A DNA stretch of 64,000 nucleotides from Salvelinus alpinus (lineage: Eukaryota; Chordata; Actinopteri; Salmoniformes; Salmonidae). Location of the stretch: positions 14,956,612 through 15,020,611 of the forward strand of contig NC_092094.1 in NCBI RefSeq assembly GCF_045679555.1, written 5' to 3'. The notes under the pieces are model-generated. The model did not search any database, was not told the origin of the DNA, and saw nothing but the letters and a program-made list of their open reading frames with translations. Shown here one piece after another: positions 1 through 49,622 of this stretch (positions within the stretch are counted from its first letter, which is position 1; the number at the start of each line of letters is the position of its first letter). Made by a program: the position numbers and the translations under genes.

Positions 1-172
1 GATGGACTGTCGTTTCTCTTTGCTTATTTGAGCCGATTGACACTTTTTTTCTTATTACATGATTCCATAGGTGTTATTTCATGTCTTCACTTTTCTCTAC
101 CATGTAGAAAATTGTAAAAATAAAGAAAAACCCTTGAATGAGTAGGTGTGTCCAAACTTGACGGGTACTGTA
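1..172. mobile_element. end of a Tc1-like element
   Basis: The sequence ends in GTCCAAACTTGACGGGTACT plus GTA. This is the same terminal inverted repeat as in the near-complete Tc1 copy at 51,558-53,419. The rest of this copy lies left of the window. Confidence 0.75.
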
Positions 173-735
173 CATACCCTGGACATTGCTCGACCTAATA
201 TTTATATATTTCTTAATTACATTCTTTAACTTTTATATTTATGTGTATTGCTAGATATTACTTCACTGTTGGAACTAGGAATGCAAGTATTTCACTACAC
301 CTGCAATAACATTGATAAATGTGTATGCGAGCAAAAAAAATTGATTAGATTTTTAGTAGCCTAAATAGTTTTAGTCATATAGTCAACTACATAAAGTATT
401 GAATATTGAATAATATGTAGGGGATGGATTTCCCTAGTGTCCTAACTTGTGCAGCAACTTAATGCAAAAAAAATGCTGGATAAAGAAATAGTTTTTATTT
501 TACAAAAGCCCACAAAATTGCTTAAAACAATTAAGAACTCAATAAAAAACAAGAAAAGTAAAACAAATATAAAGGAACCTCAATCAAAAACTAAACTTTT
601 TTGCATTTGAGTTATTCTCATTCGGCATAATTACTCAAACAGAAATATAAATTAAGACAATTAAGCTAATTGATTGATAACCTATGACAATTTATCCAAA
701 GTAAGAGTAAATTGGATAATAAAGGAGCTGTCAGT
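173..735. other. asz1 3' flank, LINE-tail-like and AT-rich
   Basis: Positions 215-345 resemble the 3' tail of salmonid Rex1/L2-type LINEs (GTATTTCACTACACCTGCAA, then TGTGTATGCGAGCAAA). From 345 to 735 it is AT-rich without a recognisable gene; it contains the putative asz1 3' UTR. Confidence 0.4.
494..499 (-). promoter_or_regulatory. asz1: candidate asz1 poly(A) signal
   Basis: AATAAA on the minus strand about 240 bases past the asz1 stop, in AT-rich sequence. It would give a short 3' UTR. No other clear hexamer on this strand lies nearer the stop. Confidence 0.4.
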
Positions 736-39718
<38,983 letters not shown>

Positions 39719-39755
39719 GATGGCCTCGAGTATGGATCTTCTGTAAAAAGGGGAA

Positions 39756-39908
39756 CACTCTTTTCACGGCACTTCGATACCGAAGTTACTTTTTCGTAAC
39801 AGGTTAGGAGACTGAGATTAGGGTTAGGAAAATAGTTAATGTTTGCTTAAATGATATCCTAACCTGGTACGAAAATCACTTCGTATCGGAGTGACGTGAA
39901 GAGTATGT
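39756..39908. mobile_element. foldback MITE just upstream of the asz1 start
   Basis: Two arms of about 55 bases face each other with a loop of about 45 bases: CACTTCGATACCGAAGT to CAGGTTAGGA at the left, and TCCTAACCTGGTACGAAAAT to TCGGAGTGACGTGAAGAGTA at the right. It starts 38 bases upstream of the asz1 ATG, in the 5' UTR or core promoter. Confidence 0.65.
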
Positions 39909-41019
39909 TCTGTATAAAGCTGCAAGACGCACGTGACCATGGGAGGGCGCTCCATGAGGTCACCCGGGTGACAATGTCAGATTCAGGTCAAGTTTGCGCA
40001 TCCAGGTCTACATCGTTCATATGCAATATACATCAGTGGTCTAGACCATAATCCAAAAGTATTTTAAGAACAGGAATTGGGGGTGTTGTAAAAACGTTTC
40101 AGAGTTCTACCCAGTGGAAAACTGACGGACCAAAGGGGTAACCTTTTTGACTTTGAAGCTGCCATTCCAGTTTAGTTGTAAGAATGTGCATGTTCTGTTT
40201 GTTGCAGCTATGCCAGCCTGCATGATTGTCAACCCAATCACTTCAAAAAGTAGGATACCTGCGCAGTTCGAGAAAAAATAGAGGAAGCCATATACAAGTC
40301 AGTGCCAGTACCACATTTTCAATGTGCAAGGATACTGAAGCCTGATCTCGCGAGCTTACATTCTCAGGAGTTTACGTTCTATTTCGAAAAGATAGCTATT
40401 CTCTGAAGAAAGTGTGGACACTAGGCTGAGGAGTAAATTTCACACATCCCCATGTGCTACATAGGCAGGGATTACGAGAAAGTGACTGGTAGCAGGGTAA
40501 TTTTAGTAAACAGTATTGCAGTAGCATAAGTGGTGGGTGTGTGCATGGTGGTGTGTGTGTGTATGTAAGAAGTCGCTTAGGGCCCCAGGCTCCCAAAATG
40601 TTTTTATTTTTAGGAACTTGTTATGTCAGTCACTGACAGTCACTCAATTAGCCATGTCAAAAAAAAAAAAATGTATTGATAAATTAGTCTAGCCAGATAT
40701 CTAAACTTGGCTGACTACCGACCAGGCACGCAGGGCACGTGCCCAGGGGCCCTGACCTCAAGGGGGCCCCCATTGATTTTGTTAGTCACTCTCACTCAAG
40801 TATCATTCATTTCAGGAAATTAGCTGTAAAACTACAAAATGTTCTCTTCACTCCATGATATAATGTGTAGAATTGCATTTTCTTTTTACTTTAACACTTA
40901 AAGATTTTTTATCTCTGTCGTCAGGAGGGGGGCCACTAAAATGTATTGTTTCTGAGGTGGGGGGCCCCACAAGTGTGTGTGTGTGTGTGCAAGAGTGTCT
41001 ATTACTATTTAAATTTTAT
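39909..41019. other. intergenic, dispersed repeat, no gene seen
   Basis: 40,720-40,972 has facing GGGGCCC-rich blocks (CACGTGCCCAGGGGCCC and GGGGGGCCCCAC) typical of a dispersed fish DNA repeat. Upstream sequence to 39,909 is the 5' flank of asz1, with no recognised promoter box. Confidence 0.4.
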
Positions 41020-41240
41020 TTTTTCACCTTTATTTAACCAGGTAGGCAAGTTGAGAACAAGTTCTCATTTACAATTGCGACCTGGCCAAGATAAAGCAAA
41101 GCACTTCGACACATACAACAACACAGAGTTACACATGGAGTAAAACAAACATAGTCAATAACACAGTAGACAAATAAGTCTATATACGATGTGATCAAAT
41201 GAGGTGAGATAAGGGAGGTAAAGGCAAAAAAAAGGCCACT
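41020..41240 (-). mobile_element. LINE 3'-end fragment
   Basis: GAGAACAAGTTCTCATTTAC and CGACCTGGCCAAGATAAAGC match the 3' end of the LINE at 35,660, so it is a strongly 5'-truncated copy of that family. Confidence 0.65.
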
Positions 41241-41274
41241 TTTAACATTTGCATAAATTAATTTGCATTTGAAT

Positions 41275-41919
41275 TACACTGAACAAAAATATAAACGCAA
41301 AATGTATGCACAAAAAGCTTATTTTGCAAAAACGTGGTTTACATCCTTGTTAGTGAGCATTTCTCCTTTGCCACGATAATCCCTCCACCTGACAAGTGTG
41401 GCATATCGAAATGCTGATTAAACAGTATAATCATTACACAGGTGCACCTTGTGCTGGAGACAATAAAAGGCCACTCTAAAATATGCAGTTTTGTCACACA
41501 ACAATGCCATAGATGACTGAAGTTTTGAGGGAGTGTGAAATTGGCATGCTGACTGCAGGAATGTCCACCAGAGCTGTTTCTAGATAATTTAATGTTAATT
41601 TCTCTACCATAAGCCTCTTCAACGTTATTTTGGAGAATTTTGCAGTCCTTCTCTATGCAAAGGAGATGTGTCGTGCTAAATGAGGCTTATAGTCTTGCAT
41701 GAGGTCTTCTCTGTTGCTAATACTGTTTTCTGATCCAGGCCCCTACTTTTTCTTTAAGGTATCTGTGACAAACAGATGCATATCTGTATTCCCAGTCATG
41801 TGAAATTCATAGATTAGGGCCTCGTTTATTTATTTCAATTGACTAATTTCCTTATATGAGTTGTAACACAGTAAAATCTTTAAAATTGTTGCATGTTGTG
41901 TTTATATTTCTGTTAAGTA
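41275..41919. mobile_element. Tc1-like element, family A, copy 3, with insertion
   Basis: It begins CACTGAACAAAAATATAAAC and ends GTGTTTATATTTCTGTTAAG. An extra segment around 41,632-41,735 carries one arm of a 31-bp inverted repeat whose partner is at 42,201-42,231. Confidence 0.7.
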
Positions 41920-42846
41920 AATATAGTATCAAAAATGTTTTGACACGCAATCTAAGTAGGGTGAGTCTAAACATCTCAGCGTTGGTTTGGAGTTAATTGA
42001 GCCCCACAGTGTAATACCAGTCGTTTTTCCACCATTCATTTTTCCCATATGAGATTTTAGAAACACTTAAAATTAAGTATGTGTTTGGTGTAGGCTTACC
42101 TTGGCGTGACGTTTTGATAAACCGTGTAATTTCTCTCTCGGACAAGGTGAGTTTGATCAATATATTGGCCTCAATTTACTCTCAAAATTGTTAAAGGATA
42201 ATTAGCAACAGAGAAGACCTCATGCAAGACTACAAATTCCTGCAGGAAGCCACTGCACGTCATCTCTAGCCGACCCTGTCAGCTACCTTCTGTGCCCAAT
42301 CAATAAGGAATCCATGTGCTGTATTAAAATGAATTGAATTAAATGTGTTGAACTTCTTCAGTCCCCTTTCTCTCTGTCTTAGCTACCCACTGACTACACT
42401 TTAGCTAGCTAGTTAGCAGAGCAGTAGATACAAAAATATATATGTTTTTACTTAGCCTATATAATTGTTTGTACAGCATATTGACTTGGGTCTCCATTTC
42501 AGACCTTATGGCATTTTTGAAGGATGAGCTTGAGCATTAAAAGGTGGAAAGACTACTGTAAGTCTGGCCATGTGGAGAAGTGCAGCTATGATGAAGGGCA
42601 ACATACCGGTTTGGTCAGGGCCAGCATGAGGGATAAAATTTATCCTGTGTCGGTGAGTGTAGCTATTAAGAAAAGTTTGAGCATCTTAGCAATACAGTGT
42701 GGATACCAGACTTAGATGAGTGATAACTCAGTTCTAGAATGTTGTCATTGATGAGAATGAATCAAAAAATCTATTAACATATTTATTGTTTAGACATCCA
42801 GAGACAAATCTTCAAATGTACTTTTTAGGAGTGGTCTGTCATAGAG

Positions 42847-43032
42847 CAGTAGTTCCCAACCTTTTTCGGCTACTGTATCACCAACTGAATTTCTCTCTGC
42901 CCGGAGTACCCTTAAAGTACCCCCATGTGCATTTTACCATTAGGCTTATGGTCTCATGAGTCTTCTCAAGTACCCCCTGTGGGTAGGCCAAGAACCTTCA
43001 GGGGTCCTAGTACCTCAGGTCGGGAACCACTG
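42847..43032. mobile_element. hAT-type MITE
   Basis: About 186 bp. The inverted ends are CAGTAGTTCCCAACC and GGTCGGGAACCACTG, typical of hAT-derived short elements in fish. Flanking 8-mers TCATAGAG and TCAGAGCT agree only in part. Confidence 0.65.
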
Positions 43033-44106
43033 TCAGAGCTATATGCATTCACAGTCTTAATTTGTATGAATGATCCTTCCCATTGTAATTGATAAGTCAA
43101 GTGATAAAATCCAAAGTGATCATTAAAAGTTAATAGAAAAACTGCACTAGTCCTCATATGAAAAGTATAGGAAAGTACTGATCCCATTATTTATCTTGTG
43201 TATTTCTGTATGGTTGTTGTTTTTAGTGTTGTCTGACACAGATCCTGTATACAGATCGCTGCAGTATGTTAAAACTGCATTAGTTGCAACTCCCAGGAGT
43301 AGCTTGAAGGAGTACATCGAACGGTACACTGAGTAGGTTTACTTCTGCAGATCCATCTAACTTGGAGTAGCAACTTCTACATCAGTCAAGTCGGTCAGTC
43401 ATTTAACTAGTCATGTTCAAACTGTCTTTGTGATTTGTGTGGGGAAAATGTTGAGCCAGTCCCCAACAGCCTGAAGAAACACCTGGTGGGAATAACAAGA
43501 ACCACAACTAGACTACAAACTAAAGACTATGGAGGCAAGCCTCACTCACTGGACAACGAGTTGAAGCACTCCATTTTCTTAGAACACGGAGGTCACCGCT
43601 TCTGGCAAATGTTTCCCTCAGAATGCTGAGCTGAAAAACATGGGATGGAGGATTTATCTGAGATGCTCACCTAGATGACCAGTACAGTCTAGGGTACTAT
43701 TTGCCCCGAAGGAGGTGAAGTCTTGCGGTGAGCTCTACGACTGTATTTCTGATTATAATTCTCAAGAGGAAAGTTAACCGTCTGAGTCGCGAGATTACTA
43801 AAGAGGATCAACAGTGGTTGTCAGATTGTCTGTACTGTACCACAGATGCATTCGGAACAAAACCGTTTCTGTGGTTTGTATGGGAAAAACATTTAGCCCA
43901 CAAGATGCACCTCAGTGAGAACATTCTGTAATTGTGCCATGGTGGAGATGCCTGAAACTTCAATGTTTCCATTGGAGTCCAAATAAGAAGTAAGTAGAGT
44001 TGGATAGGACACACCCTACGAAAATCATCTGGACTGCTTAACTAGACAGAGAGCAAGAGAGAGAGAGAGAATACATCTAAGAATGGGAGAGCCATTACTT
44101 CCACCA
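43033..44106. other. intergenic, weak coding-like stretches, unrecognised
   Basis: Plus-strand stretches such as HSIFLEHGGHRFWQMFPSEC (ending about 43,628) and, before the MITE, GHVEKCSYDEGQHTGLVRAS (about 42,555-42,615) look like protein remnants. I cannot assign them. They could be from an old transposon or a degraded gene. Confidence 0.3.
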
Positions 44107-44199
44107 GATCTCCTTAAGAAGGGTGGCGTTGAACATCATGCACTGCTTCTCATGGGGGGAGCCTGAAGATGTTCTGCATGTCATGCCTCATGTCTAAAA
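44107..44199 (-). pseudogene. DDX39/UAP56-like RNA helicase exon fragment
   Basis: Minus strand: LDMRHDMQNIFRL, then after a small frameshift HEKQCMMFNATLLKEI. This matches the region after the DECD box in DDX39A/DDX39B (an R-R-D-V-Q-E-I-F stretch and a K-Q-V-M-M-F-S-A-T-L stretch, motif III S-A-T changed to N-A-T). It follows TTTTAG, an acceptor-like sequence, where an exon starts in DDX39 genes. Only about 30 codons remain, so it is a dead fragment. Confidence 0.65.
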
Positions 44200-44312
44200 C
44201 ATGGGGGAAAACATAGGAAAAAGGGGAGACAAAAGTCAATTTATAAATTCAATGTTTTACACAATATTGTATCACATTTGATGAGTTACTGACCTGTCCG
44301 TCCACAAGCTCG

Positions 44313-44452
44313 ATCGGCTGTAGCCTCTACAACTGACTCTCGTGCTTGGACCACACTGGCACAAGATGTCCATGCACCGGATGGCCTGAGGGATGTGGTG
44401 GGTCTTTTTCAATGCTGTATCACCATCTTTATCTGGACAGAGAATGCATTGT
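44313..44452 (-). pseudogene. ankyrin-repeat-like exon fragment
   Basis: On the minus strand an acceptor CTCTGTCCAG (about 44,443) is followed by DKDGDTAL and IPQAIRCMDILCQCG, and ends at a good donor ACAG|GTCAGT (about 44,302). D-x-D-G-D-T-A-L is the typical start of an ankyrin repeat, but the usual H-L-A-A is lost and the second half departs from the consensus. It is not an asz1 exon, since that gene is complete without it. The source gene is unknown. Confidence 0.45.
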
Positions 44453-44550
44453 TTATCATAACACAAACACACCTTGGACAACGTGACAAGTAGTCCCTCA
44501 ACACCCAATCCTAAATCATGAGAACCATACACAAACATACTGTGCAGATA

Positions 44551-45714
44551 TACAATGCATTCGGAAAGTATTCAGACCCCTTCCCTTTTTCCACATTTTG
44601 TTACGTTACAGCCTTATTCTAAAATTGATTAAATAAAACTTTTCCCCCATCAATCTACACACAATACCCCATAATGACATAATGAAAATTGGTTTATAGA
44701 AATTTTTGCAAATTTATAAAAAATTAAAAACAGAAATACCTTATTTATATGTATTTGCTATGAGACTCCAAATTGAGCTCAGATGCATCCTGTTTCTATT
44801 GATCATCCTTGAGATTTTTCTACAACTTGATTGGAGTCCACATGTGGTAAATTCAATTGATTGGACATGATTTGGAAAGGCACACACCTGTCTATATAAG
44901 GTCCCACAGTTGACAGTGCATGTCAGAGCAAAAACCAAGCCATGACGTCGAAGGAATTGTCCGTAGACCTCTAAGACAGGATTGTGGCGAGGTACAGATC
45001 TGGGGGTTGGGTACCAAAACATTTCTGCAGCTTGGAAGGTCAAAAAAGAACACAGTGGCCTCCATCATTCTTAAATGGAAGAAGTTTCGATGCATCAAGA
45101 CTCTTCCTTGAGCTGGCCGCATGGCTAACTGAGCAATCGGGGAGAACGGCCTTGGTCAGGGAGGTGACCAAGAACCCGATGGTCACTCTGACAGAGCTTC
45201 AGAGTTCTTCTATGTTGATGAGAGAACCTTCCAGAAGGACAACCATCTCTGAGGCACTCCACCAATCAGGCCTTTATGGTAGTGTGGCCAGACAAAAGCC
45301 ACTCCTCAGTAAAAGGCACATGATAGCCCGCTTGGGGTTTGCAAAAAGGCACCTAAAGGACTCTCAGACCATGACAAACAAGGTTATCTGGTCTGATGAA
45401 ACCAAGAGCGCTCAGACTGGGGCGAAGGTTCACCTCAACAGGACAACGACCCTAAGCACACAGCCGCAGGAGTGGCTTCGGGACAGGTATCTGAATGTCC
45501 TTGAGCCCGGACTTGAACCTATCTAACATATCTGAAGATACCTAAAAATAGCTGTACAGAAATGCTCCCCATCCATCCTGACAGAGCTTGAGAGGATCTG
45601 CAGAGAAGAATGGGAGAAACTCCCCAAATACAAGTGTGCCAAGCTTGTAGCGTCATACCCAAGAAGACTCAAGGCTGTAATCGCTGCCAAAGGTGCTTCA
45701 ACATACTAATGTAG
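44551..45714 (+). mobile_element. Tc1-like element, family C, 3'-truncated
   Basis: It starts TACAATGCATTCGGAAAGTA. Transposase pieces on the plus strand include SKRHMIARLGFAKRHL and VIWSDETK, out of frame with each other and with an internal deletion. It ends abruptly near TGCTTCAACATACTAATG. Confidence 0.75.
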
Positions 45715-48000
45715 CTAGCCAACCAAGGTGCCTAACTAGCTAGCCCACCAGGCGATATTTAGCTAGCTAGCTAGTTAACATTAGCTCACCTTTCATGTAG
45801 TCAGACTTTACTACGTGGTGACATGCTAGTTAACGATCCTTGCCATGGTGCCGTGCTAACGTTAGCTAGTATATCACTACATCAAAAAGTATGACTACAA
45901 GAACTGTGAGCTAAGGTTAACTAGCTGGCTTGTCAATAATAAAAGGTCACAACAGTAATTTTGCTAGCCTATGCTGGTTTTCTTTTTACTTGTAAGAAGG
46001 ATAACCGGTGTTATACACGTAACTACAGTCAGTGGTTATCTAGTTCATTTTCATAAGCACTTAGCTAACCACAGATCTTTGACGTATTACCCCAAATAGT
46101 TTGTTAGCAGCTAGCAAACGGCTTAGCTTATCACACGGCTCCAGCGACGGCTCTTAATTACAGGTTGGAAAACGATAAAATGCACGTGTGCTTATCGGAG
46201 TAGTGGTTACAATCGGGTACATAGCACAGAACCATCCTTGCTTCTATCAACAGAGATACCTAAGGTTAGCTAGCTAGCTATAAAGGCCAGGGTAATTTTC
46301 AAAAATCTAGTTTAAAAAAATGCTACTGTAGGTTATTTGAAAAATGCTGAACAACAATCAACATGATAAATACACGATATCAATTATGTAATCGAGAAAC
46401 TACAAAAAGGCTATTATTTACTTGTTATTCTATTTGGCTTGACTTGGTAGGTTACTTGCTACTTGTTGACGTGAGTTTGAATGGAGAAATGGAGGTTTAT
46501 CCAACCCTTGAAACACTGCCTTGAGTGACTAAGTCAAAGCTTGCGACAGGATGTGTAGTTCTGTATGATAGTCACATTAGCGGCTAATTAGCATTTCATT
46601 TAGATGGGGTAAATGCAGGTGAATATATTGATAAAAGTGACCTTGTCCGAGAGAGATTTACACGGTCATCAAAACATCACGCCAGGGTAAGCCTATATGA
46701 AACACAGACCTTTTATGAAGTGGTTCTAAAATCTCCTATGGAAAAATGAATGGTGGAAAAACAGTTGGAACAATTTCCGTGTTTGACCTCTAGGTTTTAT
46801 GGGTATTGTGACTCATACTGTGGTATACTATAGCTTAAGCGTTAAAAAAGGAGGTAGGTCTAGAATTGTATTACCATTCTAGTCAGTGGCCCTTTTTTTT
46901 GCCATTGTAATGCATTGGTATCCATAGCAACGGCTCCCGTTTGGGCTGCTCAATGATGCGATATGAAAGAGCTGTTAGCTGACGTTAGCTAGCTGCTTTT
47001 TGTCACTCTAAACTCTGACAAACAGCTGTAAGCGTTTACTCTAAGTTGTATGAGTATCCATAGCAACCATAGTATCTATAGCAACAGCTCCGCTTGAGCT
47101 GATCAATGATGAAGTGGCCGTCATTGTAAATAAGAATTTGTTCTTAACTGACTTGCCTAGTTAAATAAAGGTTACATTTTACAAAAAAATGGGTTTTATT
47201 GAGACATAAGAAACCTGTTAGCTGATGTTAGCTTCTTTTTTCCCCCGTCACTCTAAACTCCTACAAAAACAGCTGTATCGTTAGATCCATTGCGGAAATG
47301 TTTGTTCCGCAGACAGATTCGAATTGCAGAGTAGACAGATGGCATACCCTCTAACTTTTTCTCTAACTTATTCGGAAAGTGGTCAAAATGTCAGTTGTTC
47401 ATAAAAAGTTGAAGAAAATGTTGTTGATGCGGTCACTTAAACAGCTGTAACGTTTGATTGGTACCAAATAATTGTGTTATTGTTTCAGATTTGAATAGCA
47501 GAGAAGTAGAGGAAGATGTCATACCCTCTAACTTTTTGTGTAAGTGTTTCGCAAAGTGGTCAAAGTAGCTGATTTGTGTCAAAAGTTGCATTTACAGTGA
47601 ATGGAATTAGGAAGTAGTGATGTCACAATGAGGAGCTTTAGAATGTTGAAATGTTGAATGAAGATGGACAAAAAGAAAGACACAAAAATGTCTAGTTTAA
47701 AAAGTATTAATAATATTTTAAAAAGTTGTATGCAAGCACATTATTCCAGACCAGTCTGCATATTTTAAAAGTTTGAATGGCGTTTCTAGTTTAAACGGTG
47801 TAAGAGGAGTAGCATGCAGAAGAAGAAGAATAAGAAAAAGAGGTATGACGATTAAAGTTTTGCTTTGCGAGTCCCACCTAATAAAAAGTATGACAAGAAT
47901 TTAAAGTCGGGAATAAGAAGAAGTATAACGAATATGTAAAGTTGGGACTTGCGAAGCAAAAGTTTGCCTTTGTAGCAGTACATTCACCACTCTCTCAAAC
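45715..48000. other. intergenic, repeat-derived, with a SINE tail
   Basis: GCTAGCTAGC-rich sequence, then 46,600-46,770, which is an inverted relative of 42,018-42,190. Blocks containing CATACCCTCTAACTTTTT occur twice (about 47,343 and 47,520). At 47,112-47,175 is a truncated SINE tail (GTTCTTAACTGACTTGCCTA). No gene. Confidence 0.45.
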
Positions 48001-49346
48001 GTTTAACTATGCCCTCCCACCGCACAGGCCGAGGGACTGGGGTGAAACGAACTACCCCAGCTCGGAGCCCGCTCAATTGAGCAACTAGAAACCCTGCAGA
48101 CAGTGTGTTTGCGAGATACCGGGAAAAACTGTCCCGCGACTCTACACACATCCCAATACAAACAAAAACTGACTCTCGGAGAAGGAGTGCACAACTGGTA
48201 ATGTAAATAGTCGCTTATAGCTGCCACCAGAGACTTCTATTGCAGTAATGTTGACGGTTTCTGGCAAGTATTACTTAGCCAGCTAGGATGAAGGAGAACT
48301 AACGTTAAACGGAGTAAGAAATACATTACTAACTTCTCATATGCTACTGGGACAGACAGTGGCGTGGTGCTCACGGGTGATCAGTGGTGTGGCTGAGGAA
48401 GGCTGGTAAAGCAGAGGAAGCAAGCAGAGAGGTTAGTACAGTGGTTCCCAAAAGTGGGGTCGGAGCCCCTTGTGGGGTCCCCTGAGGAAATCTGTACTAA
48501 TCTTATCAAACAAGTTAGGAACGTAAAAAAATAAGATATGTTTCATATATGAACATTTCCACATGGCCTATCTTCCATATAGGCCGACATTAAAATGCAA
48601 ACAATACAGTAAAAAAAATGTCATAGGTTTCTGTTTCGTCTCTGATGCTACGTGTCAGTGTGAATCATTTCTAATATTTCTCCCTTTCAGTGGTATAACA
48701 TTACAATTGTATAACTAATAGGCTATGTTTTTGTAGACCTTCAGCAGCTAAGGTGATAATGGCTGGGGTCATTTTAGCTTGTTTTGGCTCTTCTCCAAAT
48801 AGCATATTAAAGTTTTTTAATTGTAAGTGTAACGGATGTGAAATGGCTAGCTAGTTAGCGGTGGTGCGCGCTAATAGCGTTTCAATCGGTTACGTCACTC
48901 GCTTTGAGACCTTGAAGTAGTGGTTCCCCTTGCTCTGCAAGGGCCGCAGCATTTGTGGAGCGATGGGTAACGATGCTTCGTGGGTGACTGTTGTTGATGT
49001 GTGCAGAGGGTCCCTGGTTCGCGCCCGAGGGGACGGATGTAAAGTTATACTGTTACATAAATAAATGCAGTAAATGAGCATCAACTTTCAGAAACAGCCA
49101 CAACTTTCAGAAACACCCCTCCTTCCAGACCTCACTAAAACTCCAATCTTGGTTACGGCCCTGACCATGGTAGCTGTTTGGAGAATAGGGATTTTGCATG
49201 GTCTCACCTGATGGTGAACTGAGAAACACTGTTTGTAACCCGGCACGAGAGAATACCTGATGTGTCCTACACTCTTTGAAAAGTGATCTTCGGCTGTCCC
49301 TATAGGAGCCCCCTTTTGGGATCCATGTAGAACCGCAACTCTTCAT
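48001..49346. other. intergenic; short repeat with TGTAAC/GTTACA ends
   Basis: 48,828-49,057 is about 230 bp bounded by TGTAAC and GTTACA and contains a tRNA-like GGTCCCTGGTTCGCGCCC. It is probably a dispersed retroposon or LTR-like repeat, family not known to me. Elsewhere nothing is seen. Confidence 0.35.
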
Positions 49347-49622
49347 GGGCTCCCGAGTGGCGCAGCGGTCGAAGGCACTATATCGCAGTGCTAGGGGCAT
49401 CACTACAGACCCTGGTTCAATTCCAGGCTGTATCACAACCGGCCGTGATTGGGAGTCCCATAGGGCGGTGCACAATTGGCCCAGTGTCGTCTGGGTTAGG
49501 GTTTGGTCGGGGTGGGCCATCATTGTAAATAAGAATTTGTTCTTAGCTGACTTTTTATTAGAATTTTTATTTAACCTTTATTTAACTAGGCAAGTCATTT
49601 TCAATGACATTGCCTAGTTAAA
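49347..49622 (+). mobile_element. tRNA-Leu-derived SINE (SlmI-like)
   Basis: GGCTCCCGAGTGGCGCAGCG at the head, B-box-like CCTGGTTCAATTCCAGG, body with GTCCCATAGGGCGG, and tail AATAAGAATTTGTTCTTAGC. The tail is followed by an inverted SINE tail (TTTATTTAACTAGGCAAGTC). Confidence 0.85.

Noticed and set aside
44984-45526. A 180-residue open frame as a new gene
   Set aside because: It has Tc1 transposase content (VIWSDETK) and lies between Tc1 ends. The frame results from an internal deletion.
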